64,000 nucleotides of DNA from Tolypothrix campylonemoides VB511288 (GCA_000828075.3 JXCB02000001.1:533224-597223), one strand, 5' to 3'; positions 42,164 to 52,082 are shown, counted from the first letter of the stretch. The notes: a model not told the origin generated them from the letters alone. Translations and numbers: made by a program.

Positions 42164-43519
42164 TCAACTACTAAGAGCACTTAACGCTTCCAGGGGTTGG
42201 AGTAAACCCCAACCCCATCGATTGTCCGGACGGCGACCATTTCCCGCTGGATGTTTTGCCGTTTCCTTCAATACATTAATGATATCTGTTACAGCTGCTG
42301 TTGGCTTAGCTGCCATCAATAAAGCTGCAACGCCTGCAACATGGGGAGTTGCCATAGAAGTGCCATCCATATAGTTGTATTCGTAGGTTCCGTGAGCTGT
42401 TTTCGTCGGCGGTATACAGGAATAAACCTGAGCACCCGGGGCAACAACATCTGGCTTTGTTACCACACCATTTGGCTCGTCTCCAGGAAACACGAGGCTA
42501 GCCCCGCTACTGAAGAATGCGACATCAACCTTGTTGTCTGGCAGTTTTTCTATTGCACCCACACTGAAGGCATTATTAGCATTACCAGGTGAGCTCGTAT
42601 TACCGTGGTTTTCATTGCCGATCGCTACTACAGGTAAAATACCATACTGGTTCACCAGTATGTCAAGTACCTCAGCAAACAATGGTTCGTAATAACTTAA
42701 ACCGAGGGACATATTAATAATATCTGCCCCTCTTTCGATCGCCCAAGAAATACCTTCCAACAAGGTTCGCAAAGTCGTATCTCCGATTAGCACGCCAGCA
42801 ACGAGTAGATTAGTTTGCGGTGCTACGCCAATAGAGAGACCTTTTGGAGTCTTTCCTCCACCAATTGTGCCACAAACATGAGTACCGTGCTGTCCGCAGT
42901 CAAAAGCTGGAGAAGCTTCAATCCGCCTACCAAGGGGATCAATGACCACAAACTCTTGGACTCGTTTGTCGAGTGCTGGATGGGCTGCATACACGCCTGT
43001 ATCTAGCACCGCCACATTGATGTTTTCACCCGTGGTTGTCTCCCATAATTTAGGAATCTCAAGCTGTTTCAAACCCCAGGTAACTTTGTCTTTGTTTTCC
43101 TCGGCAAATAGCTCAGAATAATCAATTTTTCGAGGTTGAATCAGATGAATTTTTTGATTGGGCAAAATAGCAACGATATTCGGTTGTTCCACCAAGGCTT
43201 CTAAAGTCTTGGGAGTCACTTCAACCGTCGCCATTGGTAATGCGCCAGAACCGATGGTAGAAACCGCTAAAGGTTCATCAACATACCCAAGGTCTTGACT
43301 CGCTTCGTGATAATCCTCAAAAATTTCCGCTGCTACTTTAATCGCCGCCTGCTGTTGAACCTGAAATATCCTGCTTTTGAGTTCGCGCAGACGACCCCGT
43401 GGCGGCAAACCTTCAAAAGGCGGTGCTTTGTAGATCACAATTGCATCCCGTTTGTCATCCTGCCCCATCTCGGCAAGAAACGGCTCGAAAGCTGGCGATA
43501 TCTTGTTGTCTGGATTCAT
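42164..43519 (-). CDS. Subtilisin-like serine protease (S8)
   Basis: 451 residues. Catalytic triad Asp173 (VAVLDTGVY), His211 (GQHGTHVCGT) and Ser388 (DGTSMATPHVAGVAAL), with oxyanion Asn302 (AIGNENHG). An N-terminal pro-domain of about 140 residues precedes it. No signal peptide is seen, so it may act in the cytoplasm or leave by another route. Downstream is a separate propeptide-like gene; upstream, 94 bases away, is a 38-residue peptide gene. Confidence 0.9.
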   Translation of the reverse strand: MNPDNKISPAFEPFLAEMGQDDKRDAIVIYKAPPFEGLPPRGRLRELKSRIFQVQQQAAIKVAAEIFEDYHEASQDLGYVDEPLAVSTIGSGALPMATVEVTPKTLEALVEQPNIVAILPNQKIHLIQPRKIDYSELFAEENKDKVTWGLKQLEIPKLWETTTGENINVAVLDTGVYAAHPALDKRVQEFVVIDPLGRRIEASPAFDCGQHGTHVCGTIGGGKTPKGLSIGVAPQTNLLVAGVLIGDTTLRTLLEGISWAIERGADIINMSLGLSYYEPLFAEVLDILVNQYGILPVVAIGNENHGNTSSPGNANNAFSVGAIEKLPDNKVDVAFFSSGASLVFPGDEPNGVVTKPDVVAPGAQVYSCIPPTKTAHGTYEYNYMDGTSMATPHVAGVAALLMAAKPTAAVTDIINVLKETAKHPAGNGRRPDNRWGWGLLQPLEALSALSS

Positions 43520-43613
43520 TGCGATCTACCTCTATCTTAATTTAGTTTCGTCGGGTGGGTTTTTGACTATGGTGCCATTGCGGAATTTTTACTCTACCTA
43601 TGTATTTATTTTT

Positions 43614-43730
43614 TCAAACAAATCTTCCCGGCTCAGGTATCTTAGCAGGGGAAGATGCCCAAGCTGTTTGCTGGGCGAGCAATTCCGGTGCCAATAAGTC
43701 ACTATAGAACTGGACGAAATTTTCGCCCAT
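43614..43730 (-). CDS. Small 38-residue peptide upstream of subtilase
   Basis: MGENFVQFYSDLLAPELLAQ followed by QTAWASSPAKIPEPGRFV. A strong ribosome site (TAGGAG, five bases before the ATG) supports translation. It is on the same strand as the subtilase and propeptide-like gene and could head that operon. It is too short for homology judgement; it might be a peptide substrate of the protease, a leader peptide or a truncated gene. Confidence 0.45.
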   Translation of the reverse strand: MGENFVQFYSDLLAPELLAQQTAWASSPAKIPEPGRFV

Positions 43731-43929
43731 GTGTCTCCTACCTGCTTTTAAAAATAGCAAAATTTTAAATAATGTGAAGTTTTAATAATTTTTCAGTTTT
43801 CCCATTAAAAATCTGTTATCGCCCTTGCTTATATTTTTTCATCAATTAAAGAAAAAATATAAGTGTACAAATATACTTTACCTCACTTAAATAAAGGAGT
43901 ACTAAAGACGTTATGAACTTTCAAAGTGA

Positions 43930-44751
43930 TTAAGTATTATCTAAATTTACCCCCAAATCCGCATAGTGCTTAAACGATACTTCCACATCTATTTTTTCGG
44001 ACACTTTTTCTGACACATCTATTTTTTCTGAAGCCAAAATCGCTGCTGCTTCTTGTAAAAGTTGATTTTGTTCTTTTTGAATTTCCTCCAGCCGAGTAGA
44101 AATTTCTACCAATCTTTGCTGCTTATCCTTGTGAATTTGTGGAGAGGCTACAGGCAGTAAAGTTGGAATATTATCACTTGTTTTTGTATCAGTAAGTTGT
44201 TTAACAGCCAAGCTACTCACTTTAGTAAATAATAAAAAGCTAATCTTCACAAAAGCTTGAAGTAATTTGAAAGGAACTTGCAAAAGTGACAAACTAGCTG
44301 ATTCAATTATACGACCAATTGCCTTGATCAGACTCCAAGCGATCGCAAGAGCAAAAAGCAGAATCACTAAACTGATGATTGGATGGTTAACCGCCCAACC
44401 AAAAATTTGAACCAACCGCATAAGTGTAGGGTGTTGCTCAAACCAATCAACCACCGAAGAAGAAATAGCTGTTTGAACCGCCGATGTTGTACTCTTTACT
44501 TGCTCAGTAGATTCCAATCTTTCTTGTAAAGAAGCTTTAGCTTGCCCAAGGTTTGTCGTCACTGTATCAACAGCTTGACTGGTGGCTTGAGTTGCTGTTT
44601 GCTTCCAAGACTCCCCAAAAGCTTTTGCTGATTGAGTTAAAGAGTTAACGCTGTGGTTCACCAAATCTTTCGTTTGCTGAAAATGTCGAAAAACTTTTTC
44701 AGATAGATTTATGTTTTTATCTAAATAAGAAATTTCGGCGAGAGGTGCCAT
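43930..44751 (-). CDS. Membrane protein with coiled coils
   Basis: 273 residues from MAPLAEIS; the ATG at 44763 would add four. Helical N-terminal half (SLTQSAKAFGESWKQTATQA), a strong membrane segment near 127-150 (HPIISLVILLFALAIAWSLI), an amphipathic region, then a charged coiled coil (RLVEISTRLEEIQKEQNQLL) and a repeat-like tail (EKIDVSEKVSEKIDVEVS). No known family recognised. Confidence 0.6.
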   Translation of the reverse strand: MAPLAEISYLDKNINLSEKVFRHFQQTKDLVNHSVNSLTQSAKAFGESWKQTATQATSQAVDTVTTNLGQAKASLQERLESTEQVKSTTSAVQTAISSSVVDWFEQHPTLMRLVQIFGWAVNHPIISLVILLFALAIAWSLIKAIGRIIESASLSLLQVPFKLLQAFVKISFLLFTKVSSLAVKQLTDTKTSDNIPTLLPVASPQIHKDKQQRLVEISTRLEEIQKEQNQLLQEAAAILASEKIDVSEKVSEKIDVEVSFKHYADLGVNLDNT

Positions 44752-44763
44752 ACAGTATTTCAC

Positions 44764-45495
44764 AACGGATAGTGAAAAGCGAGATGATTAAGTTCAATGT
44801 AAGCAAAAATTTTTAAAGTTGATTGTAAATTTTCGGCAATAAACATTCTATCCCTAGAAGGAAGTGCATAAACAATAACTATATTTGCACTGATAAAGTT
44901 GTTATAACAGATTTATGAAATTACTGTGTACTTTAAACACCTAGTACAGTCTATCTTCAAACAGATATAATAACCTGTTTGGCTCACAATTCTACAGGTC
45001 ATCCTTTAGTAGGCAGGTATGATCAGCCCTAAGTTAGAAGTTCGGGGAGATTACTTACTGTTAAAAATAAAACAACGTTCAGTTAAAATAGTAAAAGCCT
45101 GTAAATCTACTACTATACCCAACTGAAGGCTTTTCTGGAGGGTGCATCTACTTTTTTACATCATTTTTTACGTCAGTAGAAAAAACTCAAAAACCCTAGT
45201 TTGTCGCTAACGTCATATGCTTAATACAAAAATTACAACTGCTAAGTAGCAATTTCAACGTCAAATACACCAATATTAAGCATATTCTGGCACTTGTTGC
45301 AAACTTGCGAAGTTTTGCTTTCCTTTATAAATCAAAAGTGTGTTTCATTTGACATAATATCGGCTATTACTTTATCTTGTCAAGATTTGACAACTTCAGC
45401 ATTTTTTCTTAAGAAACATTAAATCTCAAAAAGCCGTCTTAAATTCCAACGGTTAACGCCGTAACGCTATTAAGTCATCTACCATCACAAGCCTC
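44764..45495. other. Long intergenic region
   Basis: About 730 AT-rich bases. No open frame, repeat or RNA structure stood out apart from a weak inverted pair (AAAGCCT near 45104, AAGGCTT near 45126). It should hold divergent promoters. Confidence 0.45.
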
Positions 45496-45855
45496 ATGAA
45501 TGTCAAGATTCATTTGGTGAGCGCATTCACTCTCTCCGTGTCTGCGTTTGCTGCCATCCCTAATCAAGAAAATCGTCAAAGTATCCAAAGATATCTGGAA
45601 TCCTTCATTACACTGGTGAAGCAAAATAAGGTAGCAATATCACGTAGAAGCTATTTCTTAGATCAAGCAAATCGTGCAGTCGTTTTATACCAGCTTGTCA
45701 GAGAAGGAACACTTAAGGGCAGAGCAATCACGAGTAACATCAATTCGCCTCAGAACTTAAGCTCCTCTCTAGTCTCTGAGATTGAATTTCTTCGAGAGAG
45801 AGTCTTTCAAGAGTCAATTAGAAACTCGAAAAAGTATTTTCACTTATATTTTTAA
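45496..45855 (+). CDS. Small exported protein
   Basis: 119 residues. N-terminal signal peptide (MNVKIHLVSAFTLSVSAFAA). The rest is a helical polar sequence (RQSIQRYLESFITLVKQNKV, LVSEIEFLRERVFQESIRNS). Not recognised. It ends 54 bases before the start preferred for the PEP-CTERM gene downstream, so they are likely co-transcribed. Confidence 0.5.
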   Translation: MNVKIHLVSAFTLSVSAFAAIPNQENRQSIQRYLESFITLVKQNKVAISRRSYFLDQANRAVVLYQLVREGTLKGRAITSNINSPQNLSSSLVSEIEFLRERVFQESIRNSKKYFHLYF

Positions 45856-45909
45856 TCCTCAATTGATTTGTTTGCAACTGCTTACACCCTTGTTTATTGG
45901 AGGTTCATT

Positions 45910-47277
45910 TTGTTTAAGTCGCGTATCACAAAAACCCTAATTGCCTTCTCATCCTATGCAGCTGCAATTCTGAGTGCACCTCAGCAGGCTTTTGCTCAGC
46001 TCAGTATTGGGCGCTATGGTATCCAACCAGGACTGGAGTCAAACTATCTCCAGTACCAGATGTCAGGACGTTCTTTGAGTCAAATGCGAGTCATTCCTGG
46101 ATGTGGTGTGGGAGATGGTGCTGGCTGTAACAAGACTGCAACAGTACTCCAGCAATTAGTGGAATCCAATGGTGGACCTAGCTACCAAGAGTTACTGATA
46201 CGAGCGGCTGGTGGGCAGCAAAACTACCAAAATTTCGCTTCTTTCTACGGAAACAATCCCAATCTTTCTCAGGTGCCACACGCCTCCTTCTGGCAAAACG
46301 ACAACCCTTATATGATGGATGGATATCGGTATCTTCTTGGGCAAACAGTGAGTCGGACGCCTCAACCAGGTTTAGGACAGGTTGCAAAGAACTTCTACTG
46401 GGCACCAGAGGGAACTGGGAACTCACTTGATCCCCGTAGTGGCTTGTTGAACTTGAAATACTCTTATGGGCGTTTGCTGTTGGAAGAAGCCGCAAAAATC
46501 CCTAACCTCAAGCAGCAGATTCAGTCTCAGGATTTGCCAGCAGACGTCAAGCAGTTTTATGCGAGTAACGCCTCTGAAGGGTTGCGTGCGTTGAATAGTG
46601 GCAATGAGAGGCAACTTGAAGGGAAGCTCCTCGAAGTCCTCTCCGAGCCATTCTCCCCAGATGGAGCGGAGTACAACCGTCCAAATGCTGGTATTCCTCG
46701 GGAGTTTGACGACATCATTGGGCAAGGTCTTCCAGGAGATGTTTTTGTAGGGGCAGTTCCAGTATTGCCCGAGGGAGAAGTGCTTAGCCAGGAGATTGTT
46801 CCCCCTCCTGTAGGTGAGGTCGTGGCACAAGGCGGAGGTGGTGGGTTCCCATTCTGGGTTCTCGGCGGTATTCCCTTACTTGCTCTACCTTTTCTTTTTG
46901 GCGGTGGAGGTGGAGATGATTCCCCAGATAGGGTAGCTGTAGTACCGCCACCGACCGTAGGCGAGCAGCCACCTGCTGCGGGCGAGACTCCTCCTGGTGG
47001 AGGTGTGACTCCCCCACCCGTAGGTGAACAACCACCTGGAGGCGGTGTGACTCCCCCACCCGTAGGTGAACAACCACCTGGAGGCGGTGTGACTCCCCCA
47101 CCCGTAGGTGAACAACCACCTGGAGGTGGTGTGACTCCCCCACCCGTAGGTGAACAACCACCTGGAGGTGGTGTGCAGCCGATACCGGAGCCATCGACGT
47201 TAACGCCGCTTTTCTTGTGGACGATGATAATGTCTATGCTCGGTTACAGAAAGTGGCGTATGCAGACAAAAGGTTAA
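45910..47277 (+). CDS. PEP-CTERM protein with 14-residue tandem repeats
   Basis: 455 residues from a TTG start at 45910, chosen because GGAGG lies six bases upstream and the signal peptide then begins MFKSRITKTLIAFSSYAAAI and ends PQQAFA. The N-terminal domain (about 30-260) has two cysteines in IPGCGVGDGAGCNKT. A hydrophobic stretch (FPFWVLGGIPLLALPFLFG) and GGGGGDD follow, then about four units of GGGVTPPPVGEQPP, and IPEPSTLTPLFLWTMIMSML with a basic end, the exosortase sorting signal. Likely a surface or sheath protein with an extended stalk. Confidence 0.72.
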   Translation: MFKSRITKTLIAFSSYAAAILSAPQQAFAQLSIGRYGIQPGLESNYLQYQMSGRSLSQMRVIPGCGVGDGAGCNKTATVLQQLVESNGGPSYQELLIRAAGGQQNYQNFASFYGNNPNLSQVPHASFWQNDNPYMMDGYRYLLGQTVSRTPQPGLGQVAKNFYWAPEGTGNSLDPRSGLLNLKYSYGRLLLEEAAKIPNLKQQIQSQDLPADVKQFYASNASEGLRALNSGNERQLEGKLLEVLSEPFSPDGAEYNRPNAGIPREFDDIIGQGLPGDVFVGAVPVLPEGEVLSQEIVPPPVGEVVAQGGGGGFPFWVLGGIPLLALPFLFGGGGGDDSPDRVAVVPPPTVGEQPPAAGETPPGGGVTPPPVGEQPPGGGVTPPPVGEQPPGGGVTPPPVGEQPPGGGVTPPPVGEQPPGGGVQPIPEPSTLTPLFLWTMIMSMLGYRKWRMQTKG

Positions 47278-47377
47278 GTCACCGGGTTGCTCGAGTGCGC
47301 TAAGCTAGTCTATTTTTAACTTGCATGCGGATGGGCGGGCAGGATGCCCACCCCACAAGGCATCTAAGATTTATTAA

Positions 47378-49063
47378 TTAAAATAAATCCAAATCCGTTA
47401 CTGCAGCAAGACTGCTAGAAGATACCAACTTGGTATATTTTGCCAGCACACCGGTGCTATAACGGGGTGGACGTGGCTGCCACTTGGCACGACGACTGGC
47501 TAACTCTTCATCAGATATATCTAAATGCAGTGAACGAGCGTGGGCATCAATGGTGATCGTATCGCCTTCTTCGACTAGGGCGATCGCACCCCCAACTGCG
47601 GCTTCTGGGGCAACGTGACCTACTACCATGCCGTAAGTACCGCCGGAAAAGCGCCCATCGGTAATCAGTTCCACAAAATCACCCAAACCAGCACCGATAA
47701 TTGCCGAGGTGGGAGCTAGCATTTCCCGCATACCAGAACCGTCTTTTGCTTCTTCGTAGCGGATGACAATGACATCCCCTGGGTTAATTTTCTTTGCCAG
47801 AATCGCATCCAAGCAGGCTTCCTCGGATTCAAAAACCCGTGCTGGTCCAGTGATTTTGGGTATTTTTATCCCAGTAATTTTAGCGACAGCCCCCTCTGTT
47901 GCCAGATTACCTCTCAGGATGGCTAAGTGTCCTTGTTGATACACTGGTTGACTCCAAGGACGAATCACATCTTGATTTGCTGATGGTTCTTCTGGAACAT
48001 CAGCTAACACTTCGGCTACTGTTTGCCCGGTGATAGTTAGGCAATCTCCATGTATTAAATCATGCATCAGTAGCATTTTCATAACTTGAGGAATGCCGCC
48101 AGCTTTGTGCAAGTCTGTGGCTACATAGCGACCACTGGGTTTTAAATCGCACAAAACCGGAACGCGGGCGCGGATGGTTTCAAAGTCGTTCAGGGTAAGT
48201 TCTATACCAGCGGTATGGGCGATCGCCAGTAGATGCAGCACTGCATTTGTCGAACCACCTACCGCCATGACCACAGAAATGGCATTTTCTAGGGATTTGC
48301 GAGTGATAATCTGGCGGGGTAAGATTTGTTTGCGAATCGCCTCCAGCAAGAAGAAGGCGGATTTTTCAGTACTTTCGGCTTTTTCTTCATCTTCTGCTGC
48401 CATTGTCGAGGAATAAGGTAAACTCATTCCCATTGCTTCAATAGCACTAGACATCGTGTTTGCTGTGTACTTCCCGCCGCAGGAACCAGCGCCTGGGCAA
48501 GCATGACGCTCGACTTCTAAAAGTTCATTTTCGTCTATTTTCCCAGCACTGTATTGACCGACAGCTTCAAAAGAACTGACAACAGTTAAGTCGCGTCCGT
48601 TGTAGTTTCCCGGTTTAATTGTACCGCCGTAAACAAAGATGGCGGGGATGTTCATGCGAGCAATGGCAATCATCGCCCCTGGCATATTCTTATCACAACC
48701 GCCAATAGCAAGAACACCGTCCATACTTTGCCCATTGCAGGCGGTTTCTATTGAGTCAGCAATGACTTCGCGCGATACCAAGGAATATTTCATCCCTTCG
48801 GTTCCCATCGAAATGCCGTCGCTAATGGTAATTGTGCCGAACATTTGCGGCATTCCCCCAGCATTTCTGATGCCAATTTCTGCTCTTTGCGCCAGTTTAT
48901 TGATCCCCATATTGCAGGGGGTAATAGTACTGTAGCCATTGGCAATACCAACAATTGCTTTGGTAAAATCCTCATCTGTAAAACCAACAGCACGCAGCAT
49001 TGCCCGGTTAGGCGATCGCTACACTCCTTGCGTTATAACTTGGCTTCTCAAATTCTCTGACAT
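47378..49063 (-). pseudogene. ilvD: Dihydroxy-acid dehydratase with amber codon 15
   Basis: Fourth-step enzyme of valine/isoleucine synthesis. From the ATG at 49063 the frame is 561 codons, exactly the family length, but codon 15 is TAG (49019-49021) where related proteins have Gln (GVQRSPNR), a single C-to-T change. The remaining open frame from the ATG at 49000 gives 540 residues and lacks the first 21. The Fe-S ligands are present ([24 protein letters not shown]), as is the C-terminal end. Without another ilvD the strain would need reinitiation or suppression, or this may be a sequencing error. Confidence 0.85.
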
Positions 49064-49185
49064 TTTGATAATTTCCTTGTGCCGTCATCTTTCTTTTGGC
49101 ACATTTGCTCTCGTGATTATCTCAAAATACCAGATATTCTACAGCTCATTTTCATGTATTGGCACAAAGAGTGCAGCTACCGTAA

Positions 49186-49680
49186 CTAACCGTTAATTGT
49201 ACCATCTGGCATAATTGCACCCTGCAACAGAGTACCCATCATGTATGCCCCATACAGATTAGCTCCGTGTAGATTTGCAGCGGTAAAATCTGCGTCTATC
49301 AAGTCTGCCATTTTCAGGACTGCCCCATCAAGTATGGCTCCTGTGAGCTTTGCCTCAAAAAGATTTGCCCCATTAAGATTGGCTCCTGTAAGGTTGGCTC
49401 CCGTCAGGTTAGCTCTCACTAAAGATGCTTCTGTCAAGTCTACCCCAACCAAATTTGCTTTACTCAAATCAACTTCACTCAGGGAAGCTCCTTTTAAAGT
49501 TGCTCCACTGAGATTGACTCCATTTAGGTAACTACCTATAAGGTTTACGCCCTTGAAATTTCTTTGTCCTGCTTGATAGCGTTTCAAAAAATCATCCACG
49601 TTCATTGCACTAGTTAACAACACCTCTTGCATGCAGTGTGCCTCAAAGAACAGACTTTGATAAGTTGATTGTGTTACCAT
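49186..49680 (-). CDS. Pentapeptide-repeat protein
   Basis: 164 residues. After about 35 residues there are roughly 20 units of the A(D/N)LxX type (NLVGVDLTEASLVRANLTGA, NLTGANLNGANLFEAKLTGA), which fold as a right-handed quadrilateral beta helix. No signal peptide. Function unknown; several such proteins are encoded in this window. Confidence 0.85.
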   Translation of the reverse strand: MVTQSTYQSLFFEAHCMQEVLLTSAMNVDDFLKRYQAGQRNFKGVNLIGSYLNGVNLSGATLKGASLSEVDLSKANLVGVDLTEASLVRANLTGANLTGANLNGANLFEAKLTGAILDGAVLKMADLIDADFTAANLHGANLYGAYMMGTLLQGAIMPDGTING

Positions 49681-50368
49681 CTCACGTTATGAGAAATTAT
49701 GCCATTATCTATAAATAAATTATCATTCTGGTTATATAAACTCAGTCATTGGTGAACAACTGATAAATGATAGTTTGTTAGGACGTAAGCACTACCACAA
49801 ACTCAAGTTGTATTTTGGGTACTTTCCACGCATAATTCTTTGTCAGCTTTTTTACTGAATGAGGATAGTTATCTCATAAGCTGTTCCACATAAAAGTTGC
49901 ATATTTCATCGTCTAAACTGTTGACCATTGACAGTCAATAGTCAGTGGTTAACTACTGTAATTGGCTTACCTTACTTTTCACTTTTTTCTGGAAAACCTC
50001 GCTTCTATTTCTCTCTCCACCTCTTTTTAACCCTCCCCTTTTAAGGGAGGGAAGAGGAGCAGCTTTTATAGTGAGAGAGACGCGTGAATTTTGGGGAAAG
50101 AAATTTAGATTTTTTGTGAACAACAAGATTCCCGACTTCTTAAAGAAGTCGGGAATCTTGTTGTTCACGATTGCTATTATATGTTATGCTATGATTAAGA
50201 AGTTTTATCTTGATATGTTTCCTGATAGTAAAAAGCAAAATCCTTTGCTAGGGTACGATATTTTGCACCTATCGCTAGAGTACAGAAACAAAATTTTTGC
50301 TTAACCTGTTTACTCTCTTGATTTGGGTGATGAATAGCTTCAGTAGAAGTCATTATATTTTTATCTTG
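49681..50368. other. Intergenic region with foldback repeat
   Basis: About 690 bases. It holds the palindrome CCCTCCCCTTTTAAGGGAGG (50033-50052) and the hairpin at 50116-50168. No gene supported. Confidence 0.5.
50116..50168. repeat. Perfect 25-base foldback repeat
   Basis: Arms at 50116-50140 and 50144-50168 are perfectly complementary around TAA and share the core GATTCCCGACTTCT with the hairpins at 14757-14789 and 62652-62685. A dispersed cyanobacterial repeat family. Confidence 0.85.
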
Positions 50369-50780
50369 CTACGGTGTTTTGAAAAAAACCTCATAAGGTA
50401 AGAAAAACCGCCAAAGGAAACCAGCTGGTAGCACCGTGTCAGTGGATTGGGCATCTATAGGTAAATATTGGGAACGATAAGTTTTAATTGCTCGTTCCTT
50501 CTTGGATTGAACCTTGTGTATAGCTAATTGATATGCTCCCGCCAATTCCTCAAGCTTTAGATTCCGAAACAGTAAAGAATTCCAAAGCAACCAGATAGCA
50601 TACTGCCACAAATGTACCTTTACTCCAGCGAGGGCGATCGCCTCTACAAGTTGATAAGCCGTCTCATGGTCTCATGGTCTCTACTGCGGTCTTTATTGTG
50701 AGTGACGTAGACCTCTTGCGGCTGGAAGTCATGCAGCAATTGTGCTTGATACGATATTACAGCAGTTTTTTATTTTATGA
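50369..50780 (-). pseudogene. PIG-L family deacetylase, truncated and frameshifted
   Basis: The readable part runs from YQAQLLHDFQPQEVYVTHNK through DRSRDHETAYQLVEAIALAG and VKVHLWQYAIWLLWNSLLF to PAGFLWRFFLPYEVFFKTP. The H-K-D-R-S-R-D-H segment matches the region after the metal site of PIG-L deacetylases. An eight-base duplication, GTCTCATG twice at 50661-50676, breaks the frame; removing one copy restores it. The N-terminal part with the metal-binding HPDDE motif is missing. Confidence 0.7.
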
Positions 50781-50783
50781 AAA

Positions 50784-51103
50784 ATGATAAATCTTCTTGT
50801 CAGCTTTTTATTTACTGAGACTTTTCTAATATAATTTTGATTTTTAAGTTGAAATTAACTAATTTATTTTAAAGTTAAATTAAAGTTAAGTTAAAGCTAT
50901 TCAAACAAAATCAAAGTTCATAAAATTATCATATCAATGACGAATTTATCGTCACATTATTGTGATATTGATTGAGTAAACGTGACTTTATTGGGCTGCC
51001 ATTAGCACAAATTTTTATGGGAAAATTTTCCTGCTCGTGCTTGGAATCGATAGACAGTTCTATCCTAGTTTTTTTAGGAGCAGGTGTGGTAGGGTTGTGC
51101 TTA
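50784..51103. other. Intergenic region
   Basis: About 320 AT-rich bases; TTAAAGTTAA-like repeats near 50868-50898. Nothing else recognised. Confidence 0.4.
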
Positions 51104-51724
51104 TCAAGATTCCCATGCAGCCTGGAAAAAGTCTTGCTCACATAGCATGGCATAGCGATAGGTTGAGTGTACCAACGCTGGGCTGCTAGCGTAACGGTCA
51201 ACCAAATCTTCTAATTGTTGCGTTAGTGGTTGAAAATCTGCCCCACTGTAAGTCCGAATCCAATCTGCATACTGGTGATTGGGAATACCATCACGAGCCA
51301 ACTGTTCTCCTAAAAATGCATACAGACGCATACAGGGAGACATAGCCGCAGCAGTTAAACCCACATCTCCACTCCAAGCAGTTGCCAACAAAAAGTCGGT
51401 ATAACGACGGGTTGTGACTCCAGGTTCTACAGAATGCAAACTGACTCCCCACTTTGCAGCATAACCTTCATGGAGCTTCAGTTCTTGTAAAACTCCATCA
51501 GCCAAAGAGTGAAAGGTTGTAAATACACAGAAATCTGGTGCTTTCGCCGCAGCTATGCTGTAAGCACGAGCAAAGGCTTTCAAGAAAAAAGCATCTTGCC
51601 CAACATAATAGGCAAATTTTTGCTTTTCAAGAGTCCCGCTACCTATGCCTTGGACAAAGGGATGCTCAAGACAAGCCTGCGCTATATCTTGATTTGCTTC
51701 CCATAATTCCTTCGAGAGAGCCAT
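51104..51724 (-). CDS. TenA-like thiaminase II family protein
   Basis: 206 residues, usual length for TenA. Family features: KFAYYVGQDAFFLKAFARAY near 38-57, GVTTRRYTDFLLATAWSGDV, AAAMSPCMRLYAFLGEQLAR (with the family cysteine) and a C-terminal acidic motif AMLCEQDFFQAAWES. TenA enzymes hydrolyse aminopyrimidines for thiamin salvage. No TPP riboswitch was seen upstream. Confidence 0.85.
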   Translation of the reverse strand: MALSKELWEANQDIAQACLEHPFVQGIGSGTLEKQKFAYYVGQDAFFLKAFARAYSIAAAKAPDFCVFTTFHSLADGVLQELKLHEGYAAKWGVSLHSVEPGVTTRRYTDFLLATAWSGDVGLTAAAMSPCMRLYAFLGEQLARDGIPNHQYADWIRTYSGADFQPLTQQLEDLVDRYASSPALVHSTYRYAMLCEQDFFQAAWES

Positions 51725-51863
51725 AGTTGTGAGTTGTGAGTTGTCAATAAAATACCACTATTCACTAAGGACTAACCACTAACCCCTCGACTCTCAATAC
51801 GGTTCGGATAAGACTTGATCCCCCCAACCCCCTTTTCAAGCAGGGCTAATTTCCCCCCTTTTT
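51725..51863. other. Intergenic region before ISAs1 remnant
   Basis: Short non-coding stretch with CCCCCCAACCCCC-type repeats. Nothing else recognised. Confidence 0.35.
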
Positions 51864-52082
51864 AAGGCAGGGCTGTTTCATTCCCTAAAACAGGTAAAAT
51901 TGCAAGTGTTGAGGGGAGAAAAATGATGGGTGCTTCTGTGATTGAACAACTGCGACAAGTGGAATTCAGAACGACTGATGGTCGAAGGCATCCACTATGG
52001 TTAGTCTTACTGTTTGTCATAATGGGCACTATGAAGATATTGACAAACTTCTTGCCCTTGTGGAATGAAACAGCCCTGCCTT
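51864..52082 (+). mobile_element. Internally deleted ISAs1-like element
   Basis: Perfect 21-base inverted ends (starting AAGGCAGGGCTGTTTC, ending in the complement at 52062-52082). Inside, from 51924, an open frame reads MMGASVIEQLRQVEFRTTDG then RRHPLWLVLLFVIMGTM, the N-terminus of an ISAs1-type transposase, then jumps to the 3-prime non-coding end. The catalytic core is gone. A single right end of the same element type lies at 55911-55955. Confidence 0.75.

Noticed and set aside
46784..47194. Minus-strand 136-codon repeat frame (Val-His-Leu-Arg rich)
   Set aside because: It is the mirror of the 42-base repeats of the PEP-CTERM gene, open only because the repeats lack stops in that frame.
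49945..50304. Plus-strand 119-codon frame
   Set aside because: Runs through two foldback repeats and has no recognisable protein features.
51725..51900. TPP riboswitch upstream of the TenA-like gene
   Set aside because: The conserved CTGAGA/ACCTGA pattern was not found.
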